Assembly: GCA_029449235.1 (NCBI GenBank)
Contig: JANATG010000011.1
Coordinates: 588,001 to 652,000 of the forward strand
Direction: 5' to 3'
From: Linnemannia schmuckeri
Lineage: Eukaryota; Mortierellomycota; Mortierellomycetes; Mortierellales; Mortierellaceae
Length of the DNA stretch: 64,000 nucleotides
The stretch's first letter is position 1, and the number at the start of each line of letters is the position of its first letter. The notes below the pieces were generated by a model. That model had not been told where the DNA came from. It searched no databases and saw only the letters and a program-made list of their open reading frames with translations. Shown one piece after another: positions 1 to 12,500 of the stretch. A program made the position numbers and the translations under genes.

Positions 1-3000
1 AGCTCGTGCTGCTCGTGTTCACTGAGGTGCACATAAACACATTGTCTATCAGTACGTAGTACAGAGAAAGAATCGAGTTAGATATCTTTCGACAATCAAA
101 CACTTCCTCAAGACTGGCTGCAATAAATAGAGTCCTTATTCACCTTCACTGGTATTGCAGACACTGGTGAGGCGAGAGACAGGCTCGACAAGCTTAAAGT
201 TCCAGGGGACACCCTCCTTTCGATGGTATCGGCTCATCACCCGCTTGGTCCAGAGGACAATGTCCGTAAAGACAAAGACATGATACTCTGCCTCAACGTC
301 TGTTGAGTTCTTGATCATTCCTGGCAAATGCAGAGCCGACGAGGACGTGTTTCGAGGATGTCCCGCTGCACCAATGCTCGCAAAGTTGGAGAAACTGGAA
401 GAGAGATTGAAGTTGTAGTGTGAGACCAATTGTGATACTGAAGGCTGCTTGGGCGTAGAATTGTTGGGGATCGGGATTGGACTGGGGACCGATGAGAGAG
501 AGTGGAGTGTCGTAGCCGAATGTGGGGAGGATGGACTCTGGTAAGAGAAACCTGATTTCTGGAAACTATCATAGTGCTGAGGGTCGATGTAGCTCTTGGC
601 TCTAGGAGTGAATAACTTGTTGCCATTAGGAAAGGGTGATGACAGCATTGTGGGTGATGCCAGACCGGACTGGGATGACGACGCAGAAGAGGCCAGTGAC
701 GAAGGAGGGGTGGGCGAGAAGGCTGGCTTGGCATGCTGATGGTGGTAATCGAGTTGACTGGGTCGATGGATGAGAATCGGTGCTGCATCGTCTCCAGCAT
801 CAAAACTCAATCCGGGCGTATGGAATCGATCGCGCCATTCCATAGACGAGGAAATAGGGGTTCCATGACCTTCAGATTTGTAGCTGGTATGCTTTCCGAA
901 CGAGAACCTGCTTGGCTGACGAGTAGCTACACGGTAGACAGGGCCATCCAGGATCAAGTAACGATGCTTCTCAACAAGCGAGAAATTCTATTGTAAATAT
1001 TAGGCCTCGTAGCATGGTTAAAAGCGGGCCATCATACGACTCATATGGCAATGAAGTAAAGGAGGCGTAGGACTCAAGAATGGATAACATACCGATGGCA
1101 GTCCTTTGATTCGTTGCTGGAGATCTCTCAACATCTCATTGTGCTCCTCAATCCATATCCGATCGTCAATCTTGGTTAGACCCCTCTGGTGGTTGCTAAG
1201 GGCGCGTTCCAGCTGAGCGTAATCTGGGTCATCCTTTGGCGTTAGGTTCATCAAATCCTATGGAGTAAAGAGTTATCCTGTTAGTATCACGCTCGTGAAT
1301 TACAATGTTATTCCCCTGAAGACACGATATCAAGCAATGATTACCTTGAAGAACAATGGGTACTTTTGAAGACGTTGAATGGGTTTGAGAAAAATACCCT
1401 CCATCGACAGCGACTTGCAGACTGGGTCCTTGAGGAGGTTCTTTGAGAGAGCGGAATCGTGTAATTAAAGAGGGTTAGGTGAGAGTGCATGACGACACAG
1501 AGTCATACTATTATGTCTTGTCTGGCGTAACTTACCCGAATAATAAGACAAAGCTCAGAATTTCCTGTAGAGATGTATTGAAAGTCACGCGACGAAGTGG
1601 TGTACTGGGCAAAGTATGAATCGTAGATCGTAAACATGTAGAACTAGTACGTATGAATCAATATGCAAACGAACGAAATGTTCGTTAGTATATTGTCGGT
1701 TGACGCAGTATGACTTTGTCAGGAGAGTAAGAGCAAGCGATCATTTACACTCTCAAACACGCTGCCAATGTCCTCCACAACTGGCGATTCGCTCTCTTGT
1801 TTGTTCTGCAGGGACTAGAAAAAGGTGCACACAAAAAGCAAATGAAAAACAAGTATAAGTATGATGTGCATTTCGTAACAACGTCAACTAAATAACCCAA
1901 GACGCTTTGTAACTTACGCGCAAGAGCGACTGGTGTCCATTCCATAGATCCTTGATGTGAGAGAGCAAGCGCGCAAGTCTCTCGTACAGTTTCACGTCCG
2001 CCTTGTCGGGACTCGATCGCTTCTTCCTGCGTGCCTCCGCCATTTTGACATTCAGTTCCTCGACAAAGAGCTAGTCCAATATACAAGCATAAAAGCAAAG
2101 AATGTTAGATAAGTTGTTTGATCGTCATCCTGCAGACACGTCTTTGATGTCCTGAAAAAAAACAAAAGCCGAAGTACGGGGAATGAAACAAACAACCGAT
2201 AAGTTTACCTTGTGCATGTTTTTAAGATCATCGAGGTACTCCGATTCGGTGTAGATGAGCTCAAAGATTGTCTCCTGTTTTTGGATCTCTTTGGTGGTGA
2301 GCCCGAGTGCTCGGATTTGATCGGCATTGATGCGTGTGTGCTGCCAAAGTGGCTTGCATGGACCCATGTATATGCTCGCAATCGCCGTCTTATTGGTGTC
2401 AACGGACTCGGACAATCTCGCCTTGTTTGGTTGTGGATCACTCACTAAGGCTGCTTTGGCAGCAGGGTCATCCTTTGTGTGGCTGATACCTCTTTTGTTG
2501 TTGTTGGCACTGTTGGGTTCGGAGGTGACTTTCTTGCTGCTGGAAGTCGGAATGGTGGTGACGGTAGCAGTGCTTGCAGGAAGAATACTAGTGTTCCTTT
2601 TGGTTGTGGTTGTGGTTGTCGGGACGATAGCCGGTGCTCCTCTTTCTGACTCTAGTCCACTCACGCTTGCAACGATATGAGTCTTGGTGTTGCTGCTGTT
2701 GCTGTTGGCAAAAGGGGCGGTGTTCCTGCTGTCTTGGGACTGAATGATGTTGCTATGTTTAGAAGCTTCGCCGGGCGAGTTCTTGTCCCCCCCTCTTGAT
2801 GGTCTAGTTTCGTAGGAGTGTATGATCTTGCTAAGGCGCGAGCTGACATTTTTGGGTCGGTTGCTACTACTGTTGTTGCTGTTGGCGTTGTTGACGTGGT
2901 CGGTGTTGTTGGTGTGATCAGTTTTGATGCTACGAGGGGTGTTGGTGTTGGTGTGGAACGAGGCAAAGCCCTCCGAGGGAAGGACTGGGTGCTCAGTCTC

Positions 3001-4459
3001 CATGACGATGTTTGTGATGAGCGCGGTGGGGGTCTTGACCTTGACTGATTTGGAGCGACCGACAAGTCGTTGGAAGGGTGTGAGAGTCGTCGACTCTCTT
3101 CGTTGCGAGTGACTGGTGTTCGACCGTTTGAGGGACGACGCTAATGCTGCTGCTGTGAGGGTTGATGTTGAGGAGGAAGAGGAAGAAGAGGCAGCTGAAG
3201 AAGAAGAAGTGGAGGTGGGGTGATGATGTTTGTCGGTAACCTTTTGGAAGGACGTGAGGGTGAATCCTTTGGAATAGTGACTCTCGGGGATGGCTTGTGA
3301 GGGACTCCAACTGACGCAACAATTGGCGGTTTTGGAAGAAGCGGAGTTTGGCGAGTATTGACCGCCTTTGCTCTGATTGTACTGGTAGTCGTCGTTGCTG
3401 TTGCTATTGTTGTAGCAATCGTTAATGTTGGTGGTAGTGCTGTTGTTGTAGGGCAAGGCAAAGCGGGCGTTGATATATGGGACGACAGGGACGTGAACGT
3501 GGAGTTTGGGCAGAGCAGTCGGCTGTCTGGGTAAAGAAATTCGAAGACCAGCCTTATCTACGGACAGAAAAAGACGGGAGGTAATGAGTGTCAGAGAGTG
3601 AATGAATGAAATGAACAAAGAAGAATGCAGAGTGCTGTTTAATTCCATTAGCGCCCCCATGGAAGTTCAGTCTAACCCTTGACACGGCAGCAACTAATAA
3701 CAACAATGAAAGGAGAACAGTTCCTCTCATGTTCGACGGATAGACAGGGTCTATCTTTTTCTTTGTTCGTCTCATACCTTCTTACAACCCATCCATCCAT
3801 CCCACCCCTCTGTCCGCACTGCAGCAAGTCAGTTGCCCAAATAAAAAGGGGCAATGGTGAGTCCACCGATGACAAAGACGTGTCTCTCTTTCTCTGTGTG
3901 TATGTAATGTGTTCGGGGAAAGAAATAATAACAATGATATAAGTAAAAGGGGTGTTGGTCAGGTTGCTCTTCTCCCTCTCTCTCTTTTTCTTTCCTGCAC
4001 TCCCCTCTTCTTGACGCAAAATTTGGCAAACCTCTTATTTTTCTTCACTATCGGTTTAAAAAAAGAGTGTTACAGAATAGAGGAGGTGTGTCTTTTCTAC
4101 TACAAACGGCATCATCGCCTGGCTGTTTGGTACCCACCTTGTAGAACATTGGCGTCCTTTGTCGTAGATGAAACGGTGCTTGGTGCTGTATTGTGAGTCG
4201 CCACCTTATTTTTGGGCACAGGTAATGCTTTAGAGGGTGTCATGACAGTGGCTGCTGCTGCTGTTGTTGTTGTTTCTGTTGGTATTGTTGGCGGCTTTGT
4301 CTTTGCTTTGGACAAGGGTCCCTTGTCAACAGGGTGAGCAGAGCGCATAGGTATTGAGCTCTGCATGTCGATTGGGATATGGGCGATGGGGAGATAGAGT
4401 TGGTCCCGCGCCAGTCTGCGTTTGTCGTTAAGAACGGACGTGTAGTCGTTTGTCTTCAT
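1..4459 (-). CDS. Rho guanine-nucleotide exchange factor (DH-PH), partial at its 3' end
   Basis: This gene likely activates a Rho/Cdc42-type GTPase at the cortex. Exons read on the minus strand are 4459-4138, 3557-2209, 2070-1918, 1814-1749, 1643-1536, 1440-1345, 1257-1093 and 987-144. All keep frame with GT/AG borders and give at least 1034 residues. A further acceptor near 22 would start an exon running off the window. Residues 1 to about 520 are Ser/Thr/Asn-rich and look disordered. The DH domain (about 525-755) carries ETIFELIYTESEYLDDLK and the signature KPIQRLQKYPLFFK. A PH-like region follows: it starts at KHRYLILDGPVYRV, is broken by about 190 Ser/Pro-rich residues, and resumes at AEYHVFVFTDIVLW. 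The family is secure. The exact orthologue (Cdc24, Rom or Gef type) is not. The ATG at 4457-4459 is the first in-frame Met of exon 1. Confidence 0.9.
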
Positions 4460-6033
4460 TGTTCTGAAAAAACGACTAGGGTCAATCAGGGACGTAGGGA
4501 GGAGAGTTGGGTTTACTGTCGTAATGCCTAAAAAAAATGAGGTCTACAAGTGTTGGAAGAAGTGTGCAAGGAGGTGATAAAAGAAGGCTCTTTTTTTTTT
4601 TTGCATGCGCATGGAATGAGACTAAGCAGAGAGAAAGAGAGAACAGGTAAAAGAGAAGATTGACAGACGTAGACGCATAGAACACAACAGTCAGCAACGA
4701 ATGACGAGCGAGGAGACAAGAGGAAAGTGTAAGAATGAAGGGGACAAAAGGAGCGGGATTCCATTTAACGGTCAACCCAGATTTAAACGACTGACATGAA
4801 CATGGACGGACATTGTGGATCCGCATCTGTCCTGGGATAGATGGTCTGTATTTGCTTATTGTTTGCTCCTAGACTTGATCTGTACATACATATGGGCGTA
4901 CTTGCAACAACCACCGAATAGATATAGTTCTTCTTCTGCAACAGTTCCCATCAGTGGAGCGCGTAAAAGAGGCGGAGGCTTGTTCATTGATTAGTGACCA
5001 GTGAACATGAATAAGTGATAACTTTATCTAAACACACACACGCGCACTGAGGAGACATAAGGCGTTATGTTTGTCCATTTCTTAGTGAGGTTGATTCCAG
5101 TAGGTATGTGGAGAAAAGAATGGATTCAGCCTCGTAAAAGGAAAGGCTGGACCCCATAGGCTTCATCATCAACAGCAATAGCGGATGAATAGACCTCGTC
5201 TCATCCCGATCGCATCGTGGGATCTATGCTTTAGGCTTTTTGCTGCCCCTCTGACGATATGACTGCCTGATTGTCTGACTGTCGACAGTGATCGAACGCC
5301 CTTTTGCCTTCGAATGAAAGAGCTCATCCCCTTACCGTACGCCATAGTCACTTTGTTGACATCTGTTTGCTGCGTACTGATTGTTGCGGCTGCTCTCTTG
5401 TTGACGGTCGTTACATGATACTATGAATACCCCTTGAGTGCACTGCCCCTGCATTACTCTTGTTGCTTGCACGTTCAATGCCATATCATACCATGGGCAC
5501 TGCTCCATCGTCGCCGTCGTCCACACCCTGTCTTTTTCATTGCACTCTAGACCTAGTCTAATGAACTGAATTAGCACCGCCCTCTAGCTACTTTGTGAGC
5601 AAACACAGCTGAGAGAGAGAAACATAAAACTATTATTGCTACCCCGTTTCCGATCGACATATTGGCCGCTGCTATTCTTTGCGAGCGGCACCGCGGAGTA
5701 ACAATACACAAGAGACAAAGTGGACACAAAGAAGGGCTACCATGGTAAATGCCGTCCACATTTGTCCCCGCCTGCGCCCTTGACAGCCTGAGGGCTCCCA
5801 ATTTTTTTTTTGTTTGTAAAGACATGTCTATAAAAAGGTCGGTTGGAGATCATCTTTGTCTCTCTCCATCCTTCCTCTTCTTCACTTTTAAAAAATACAA
5901 AGCCCCAACTCTGTTTCTTTTCCATTCCTCTTCTTCCTTCTCATCTACACTCAACAGCACAACCAAGTGAACGACAACAGTGTCAACCGCAACCTCAGCA
6001 GCAACCTCAACCAACAACTTATACACACACAGC
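4460..6033. other. divergent intergenic region, RhoGEF / MAP kinase kinase
   Basis: This 1.57 kb stretch separates two divergently transcribed genes and should hold both promoters. ORFs in it are short, and none looks like a known protein. A T tract lies at 4591-4602 and pyrimidine-rich DNA precedes the MEK start. Confidence 0.6.
5829..5837 (+). promoter_or_regulatory. possible TATA box of the MAP kinase kinase gene
   Basis: TATAAAAAG lies about 200 bp upstream of the MEK start codon and is followed by a C/T-rich leader, as is common in fungal promoters. It is read from sequence only; no transcript start is known. Confidence 0.4.
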
Positions 6034-7942
6034 ATGTCGCTCTCACGATCCCCTGCTCGCAAAATGAGGCCAGCACCACCACTTCTGCAATTGAACTCTC
6101 CATCACTCTCCAAGCCTGTCACACTTGCACCTCCACCCGTAGTACATGTAGGTTGCACCCACACCCACAAAACGGAATTCCTCGGTACCCCCTCCATCGT
6201 CTCCCCAACCCCTCGTTCCTGTCTCGCCTCGAAAACCTTGTTTAATTCTTGTGTCCCCGCGTGTGTTTGGTACCTGAATGAGGAGTTTAGTCTAACCACT
6301 AAACATTTCTTTTTTTTATTATTTTGAACAGAGGCCACTCATGGATTACCTCGAGCGCAACCCTCGAGACCCCACGCGCGAGAACCAATACAACATGAGC
6401 TCCGAACCAGGACAGACCCCCAAATCTATTCGCAGCATCCCCGAAACCCCCGGTGGAACTCGTGTCCCAGACCCTCTCCAGAACCACACACTTCGTCCCG
6501 AGGATATGCTGATGATTAAGAAATTGGGCGAGGGCTCCGCGGGAACTGTGTGTAAAGTCAAGCACGTCCCTACAGGTTTTATCATGGCACGAAAAGTAAG
6601 TCCTTCTTCTGGTATCTCCCCCTCTCAACAAATTCTACCCACGCATTGTTTGTTGACAATCTCAGCAGCATGAAGAAGCAGGATGAAAAAAAAACGAGAC
6701 AGAGGGGTGACGGCGAACTTGTCTTGTTTGCAAGGGCATTGTCACTGACTTTTTGTTTTGTTCGTCCTTGGCTGCCCCCTGTTGTTTTTCCGTTATTCCG
6801 TTTTAGCATGTACGATGTGACCCCAACCCCGACTTTCAAAGATTACTTCAGCGGGAGCTAAAGACCTTAGATACTTGCCATTCACCATGGATTGTCACTT
6901 TTTACGGCGCTTATATGGACGACGACGAACTGGCACTGTGCATGGAGTATTGTGAGGGAGGCAGTATGGAGACCGTTTACAAGCATGTCGCAGAGCTCGG
7001 TCAGACAATACCTGAGACTATTCTTGGGAAAATCGGCGAGGCTGTCCTCAATGGTCTTGTCTATCTCCACAAGATGCACCACGTTATCCACAGAGGTGAG
7101 TGAGGCAATTTTAGCTAATGAGTGTTTCATGTATCGACGAGAATATAGCCATAAATGAAATATCCACAGGGTGAAGGGTACTAATGGTGAGATACTTCAT
7201 ATTGTATCCTTGTTCCCATGTCTAGACTTGAAGCCATCGAACATTGTGGTAACCATGAGTGGGCAGATTAAACTTTGTGATTTTGGCGTCAGTGGAGACC
7301 TTGTTAACTCCCTCGCAGAAACCTTTGTTGGCACAAGTTACTACATGGCCGTAAGTCTTGGAATGTTTTACTATGGCTATCTTAAACGATAGGCAGGAGA
7401 TTCCTGGAACGAGTTCTTAACCGCCTACTTTCTCTCACTTTCTTAGCCTGAGCGCATTCAAGGAGGAAAATATCCAGTGCAATCGGATGTGTGGTCGTTA
7501 GGATTGACCATGATTGAGATCGCCCAGATGAAGAACCCCTTCCCTCAGAACATGCCCGTGTTTGACCTCCTGGACTACATTGTCAACCAGCCTGTGCCCA
7601 CATTACCAGAGAATGAGCCATGGTCATCCGATTTGAGAGACTTTTTGAATCAATGGTAAGGAGAAGGGAGCAGGGGGAATGAAACTTTATTTTAGTGCCT
7701 GTTGCAATATTGCAAGCAAATGCTATATATTAATTATTACTTTCTATTTGCTCCGCTCTCCTTTTCTGCCTAATAGTCTGATAAAGAACTTTTTGAAGAG
7801 ACCCACACCTGAACAGATCATGAGCCATCCCTTTATTGTCGAATCATCAAAACGTACAGATCAGGACGTCAATGTGCGGACATGGATCGAGAACATCTGG
7901 GACTTTAAGAGTCCAACAGCTCAAACGCCGAAGTACATCTAA
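6034..7942 (+). CDS. MAP kinase kinase (MEK), Ste7/Byr1 class
   Basis: A dual-specificity kinase that phosphorylates a MAP kinase. Six exons (6034-6147, 6332-6595, 6807-7095, 7226-7350, 7447-7655, 7777-7942) give 388 residues. The glycine loop LGEGSAGTV is near 104-111, and K126 in MARK is the predicted ATP-binding lysine. HRDLKPSN has catalytic D223, and DFG starts at D241. The activation segment has S251 and T255 in NSLAETFVGT, the MEK S-x3-T pattern. MARK, HRDLKPSN and the PERIQGG segment fit Byr1/Ste7 better than Mkk1/2 or Pbs2. Exon 1 encodes a basic-hydrophobic stretch (ARKMRPAPPLLQLNSP) resembling the MAPK-docking site of animal MEK1, which supports this start codon. It is probably part of a pheromone or filamentation cascade; the pathway is inferred. 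Confidence 0.95.
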
Positions 7943-8251
7943 AGGCGCTTTTTTTCTAGGGCCACCAAACAGTACTCGAAAGAACTACCCAGATCTCGTT
8001 TATCACATAAGCATACAACCCACACAATACATACACGCGCATACAGAACACCAGATCATACCATTTCTCGCACTTCGTATAACTTGCAGGACAACCCAGC
8101 CATTTTTGTGTGTGGCCCAGGCATACTTTCGACAAAAACTCATAGATCATCACCCTCCCAAAAAATAAAAAAGTCATAAATACCATTGTTCATATTCACA
8201 ATTTCACTGTTGCTATTTTACATTGTGCTGTATTTGTGAATGGAGTCCTTT
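7943..8251. other. convergent 3' region, MEK / Maf
   Basis: About 310 bp between two stop codons. It is A/T-rich near 8160-8175 and should hold both 3' UTRs. No gene is visible. Confidence 0.6.
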
Positions 8252-9169
8252 CTACTTCTCAGAAGTAAACTCCTCGAGCATGAAGAAGACCTTGGAGGCA
8301 GGAAGACCAATGACGTTCCATGAGCATCCGTTGATACCCTTGACCAAGATGCTTCCAGTGGTCTGGTATCCATAAGCGCCCGCCTTATCCATGGGTTCCT
8401 TGGTGGCCACATATGCTTCGATAAGTTCACGAGAGACGTTCTGGAACTTGACCTCGGTTCCCTCGACATCAGTCAGGATCCTAGGGGGCTTATCGGCACC
8501 CTCGGCAGAGGGGGCAATCAGTGTGACACCGGTGTAGACCATGTGGGTCGATCCTGAGAGACTAGTCAGCATGTCGATGGCGCCCTCAACTGATGCGGGT
8601 TTTTCGAGAATCCTGGGTCCATGTGCGACGACTGTATCTGCGCCAATGACCAGATCGGGGGTCTTTCCTTCAGCCTAGAGAGGGTTTGGAATGTAATAAT
8701 TATGAGTCATCGTAGTTCGTGAGAAAGTGTACTACGCTTGTATTTGATCGTAGCTGCGCCTTGTTATGAATGAACATCCAACCATTTTTTGTTTTTTTAT
8801 TATCTGCTCGACTGTATATTCTCTACATATCCCCACCCATGCACGTTTTCCCATCACACGCAATAAGCTTTACAAAAAAAAAAAGAGTGGCTGAAGTAAA
8901 GAGACGAAGATATGGCGGAAAACATGGCTTACCTTGAGACGTTCATAGACTTCGAGAGCCTTCTGGAGGGCGTTTTCCTTGACGTAGTCGGAAGGGTGGT
9001 TGAAGAGGGACTTGTCGAGGGTTTCAGGGAAGGTGCTGGGGACGACGGAGTATTTGAGGCCGAGATGGGAGAGGATGTCCTTACGGCGAGGGGAAGACGA
9101 GGCGAGGACGACGTTCTTTGTGTTGAGGGAGTTGAGCCACTTGACATTGAGGACCTGCTGTGCGACCAT
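8252..9169 (-). CDS. Maf/ASMTL-family nucleotide pyrophosphatase
   Basis: Maf proteins hydrolyse non-canonical or pyrimidine nucleoside triphosphates to monophosphates plus pyrophosphate (house-cleaning). Two exons (9169-8933 and 8674-8252) join in frame to give 219 residues. The N-terminal substrate-binding motif is LASSSPRRKDIL. DLVIGADTVV and the lysine of LEKPAS mark the central motifs. DKAGAYGYQTTGS is the conserved C-terminal signature. Length is normal for the family (about 190-230), and no fused methyltransferase domain follows, unlike animal ASMTL. It converges with the MEK gene and diverges from SPF1. Confidence 0.94.
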
Positions 9170-9563
9170 TGTGCTTGTATGGATGTAAGGTAAAAGGAGG
9201 GAGAGATGCGTGTTTATTGTAAAGAAGATAAGAAAGAAAAGAAGAAGAGAAGAAGAGGCGCAGGATGTGTTGGATCAACATCAACATATTTTTTTTCTCG
9301 CTTTTGAGTTTGATCTGTTCCTTGCTCACGTGGTAGAAGCAAAATCAATCGCATCTGTTGCAAAGAATGGACGAATTTCAAGTTTCCCGATCTGGTCAAA
9401 GGGTTGTTCTTTGCCCTTCTTTCTCTCCTTGGCTCTCGGCCTGTGGTTGGTTCTTCTTTTTCATTCTTTCATCACTTTTTTTTTACTCTATACTTTTTTT
9501 TACTCCCAACGGCCATTGTCACCATCAACCCCGCAGTTTGACCAACAAACCTCACTGCTGAAA
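9170..9563. other. divergent promoter region, Maf / SPF1
   Basis: About 390 bp between the Maf start and the SPF1 start exon. It contains T-rich runs around 9477-9500. No independent gene is seen. Confidence 0.55.
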
Positions 9564-12500
9564 ATGTAAGCAGCCTATTTCTTGTCTTCAGGACAGACAA
9601 TACAACACAAGACAGCCGGACAAGACGGACAAACAATTAGACCGGTAGCAGCATCATCTCTCACTCTGAACAGGGCAATAGCATCATCAGAAACAAAAAG
9701 GACATCATCGCACCGCGGATGACCCTTTTTTCGGGCACAGATGCACACAGAGACAACAAAAGAAAAGAGACATCTCAACTTGCAAGGAATGGGAACACAG
9801 CAATGTTAACAACCCTCGAACAATAAGACTTAGTTCCTAACCCTCCTTTCCCAACAATTACCTCTATCTGCATCATTATCATTAGGGCGCCGGCCTCACT
9901 TGTCCAGACGAAGCTGATCAAAACTTCGTCGCTGCACTCTCGCCTTCCACGGATCCAACATGCCTATGCCTGGCCCTTCTTCTTCCTCTACCCAGCCTGG
10001 GCATTCATCTACTTTTTTAAATATGACGAATGGATCAAATCAGAGGAGATCACCTTCGTCACCCTCGGACTCCTCCTCACCACCAACGCCATGCTCTTCT
10101 TAACCTGTCAGTGGAGCGTCTCTATCAAGGCTTCGCTTACTTGCAGAAAGGTACAACATAGTACACACAACACACATCTTCACCAGATACGATCTAATAA
10201 TTGTTATCTGACAAAGAAAGAGAATTGTAGAGTATGCGCTCCATCGTGTAATGCAATGAGTTACAGACTGGGACTGACAATTTTCATTTTTTTTCTCCGC
10301 CAGGAAACTGATGTCAAGAAGGCGACCATCATCCGTATTGTTCCCGACAAGCACCGTGGACTCGGAGCTCTTTGCGATCTTCACCATGAGGTAAACATAT
10401 ATAATCGGATTTGAACACAAAGGAGAAGAAGAAAAAGCGATCGAAGGGGGGTTGCGTGGACAAGACGAAGACGTGGCGTGGCATTTCATGACTGGCCACT
10501 AAACCTTTTTTTTTTTTTTTTTTTTTTTAACACAGAATGGAGCAACCTACTTTTTCTTCCAAAAGAAAAAGTATGTTTACAACGACGACAAGAAGATCTT
10601 CACCAAGATCAAGTATCCCTCCGATCTCGGTTTGACTATGGGCGAATTCCAGAAGGCACGAGGATTGAACGAGGAACAGACCAAGGCTACCACTGCCACC
10701 TACGGTATGAACAGATTTGATATCCCCCTGCCCAAGTTCATGGAGCTTTTCAAGGAACACGCCGTCGCACCCTTCTTCATCTTCCAAATCTTCTGTGTTG
10801 CCCTCTGGTTACTGGATGAGTATTGGTACTACTCCCTCTTCACCCTCGTCATGTTGGTCATCTTTGAGTCCACTGTCGTCTGGCAGGTATGTAATTTACA
10901 ATAATGCAGAGTTTTTAATTCATCCGTGCGTATGTGTGATTTAAAGAGCCTTGTCACACTTACACCCACCCTCAATTTGTTATTACAAATAATAGCGCTT
11001 GAGAACCATTGGAGAGTTCCAGGGCATGTCGATCAAACCATTCCACGTCAATGTTCGTCGCAGTGGCACTTGGATCAACATTATGTCCGATGAGCTCTTG
11101 CCTGGCGATCTTGTTTCGATTGTTCGTACCAAGGAGGATTCCGGCGTTCCTTGCGATATGGTCATTGTTGACGGAACCTGCATTGTCAACGAGGCTATGC
11201 TTTCTGGAGAATCGACCCCATTGTTGAAGGAGGGCATTATGCTGCGTGAGCCTGACGATGTCCTGGAGTTGAACGGCGCCGACAAGCTTAACGTTCTTTA
11301 TGGAGGCACCAAGGTTCTTCAGGTTACCGCCCCCACCTCGTCCTTGAAGGCCCCCGATGGTGGATGCATCTGCTACGTTGTCCGCACTGGATTTGGAACT
11401 GCCCAGGGAAAGCTCGTTCGCACTATGGTTTACTCGACTGAGCGTGTTACCGCCAACAACTTAGAAGCCCTTCTCTTCATTCTCTTCCTCCTCATCTTTG
11501 CCATTGTCGCCGCCTACTACGTCTGGGTTGTCGGAAGCGAGCAGGGGCGCAAACGCGGAAAGCTGCTTCTGGACTGTATCTTGATTATCACCTCGGTTGT
11601 TCCCCCAGAGTTGCCCATGGAGTTATCGTTGGCCGTTAACACGTCGCTGATCGCCCTTGCCCGCCACCACATTTTCTGTGTTGAGCCCTTCCGTATTCCT
11701 TTTGCCGGAAAGGTTGATGTCTGCTGCTTCGACAAAACTGGAACATTGACTGGAGAGGATCTCGTAGTCGAAGGTGTCTGTGGAATCGATGCCAGAGAGC
11801 CCGAGAAGCTGATCATGCCCGACCATGCCCCTATTTCATCCCGTCATGTCCTTGCTACCGCCCATGCCTTGGTCCAGTTGGAGGAGGGTCTTGTTGGAGA
11901 CCCAATGGAGCGCGTCACACTGGAGGCTTTGAAGTGGAAGGTTGGCAAGCATGACAACGTTTACCCTGACAACGCCTTCAACAAAAACGAGCACCTTTTG
12001 ATTCGCCGTCGTTTCCAGTTCTCGTCTGCTCTCAAGCGTATGTCGACTGTCTCCACTTTGACCAGCCCTGAGTTCAGGACTACCAAGCTGTTTGTTGCCG
12101 TCAAGGGAGCTCCCGAGACTTTGAAGAACATGTACACCAAGTTGCCTCAGCAGTACGAAGAGACCTACAAGCAGTTCACCCGCCGTGGAAGCCGTGTCTT
12201 GGCCCTTGGCTACAAGTACTTGCCAGATGGATTGAACATTGACCAAATCAATGCCCTTCACCGTGACAATGTCGAGAGCCAGCTTATTTTTGCCGGATTC
12301 TTGGTCTTCCACTGCCCCCTCAAGGAGGATTCCGCCCAGGCCATTAAGATGTTGAATGAGTCTTCCCACCGCTGTATCATGATTACCGGAGATAACCCAT
12401 TGACTGCCTGTCATGTCGCTCGTCAGGTCGATATTGTAAACCGCGATGTTTTGATCATGGATGTCCGCGAGGATGGAGCCGGCCCTGAGGATCTCGTCTG

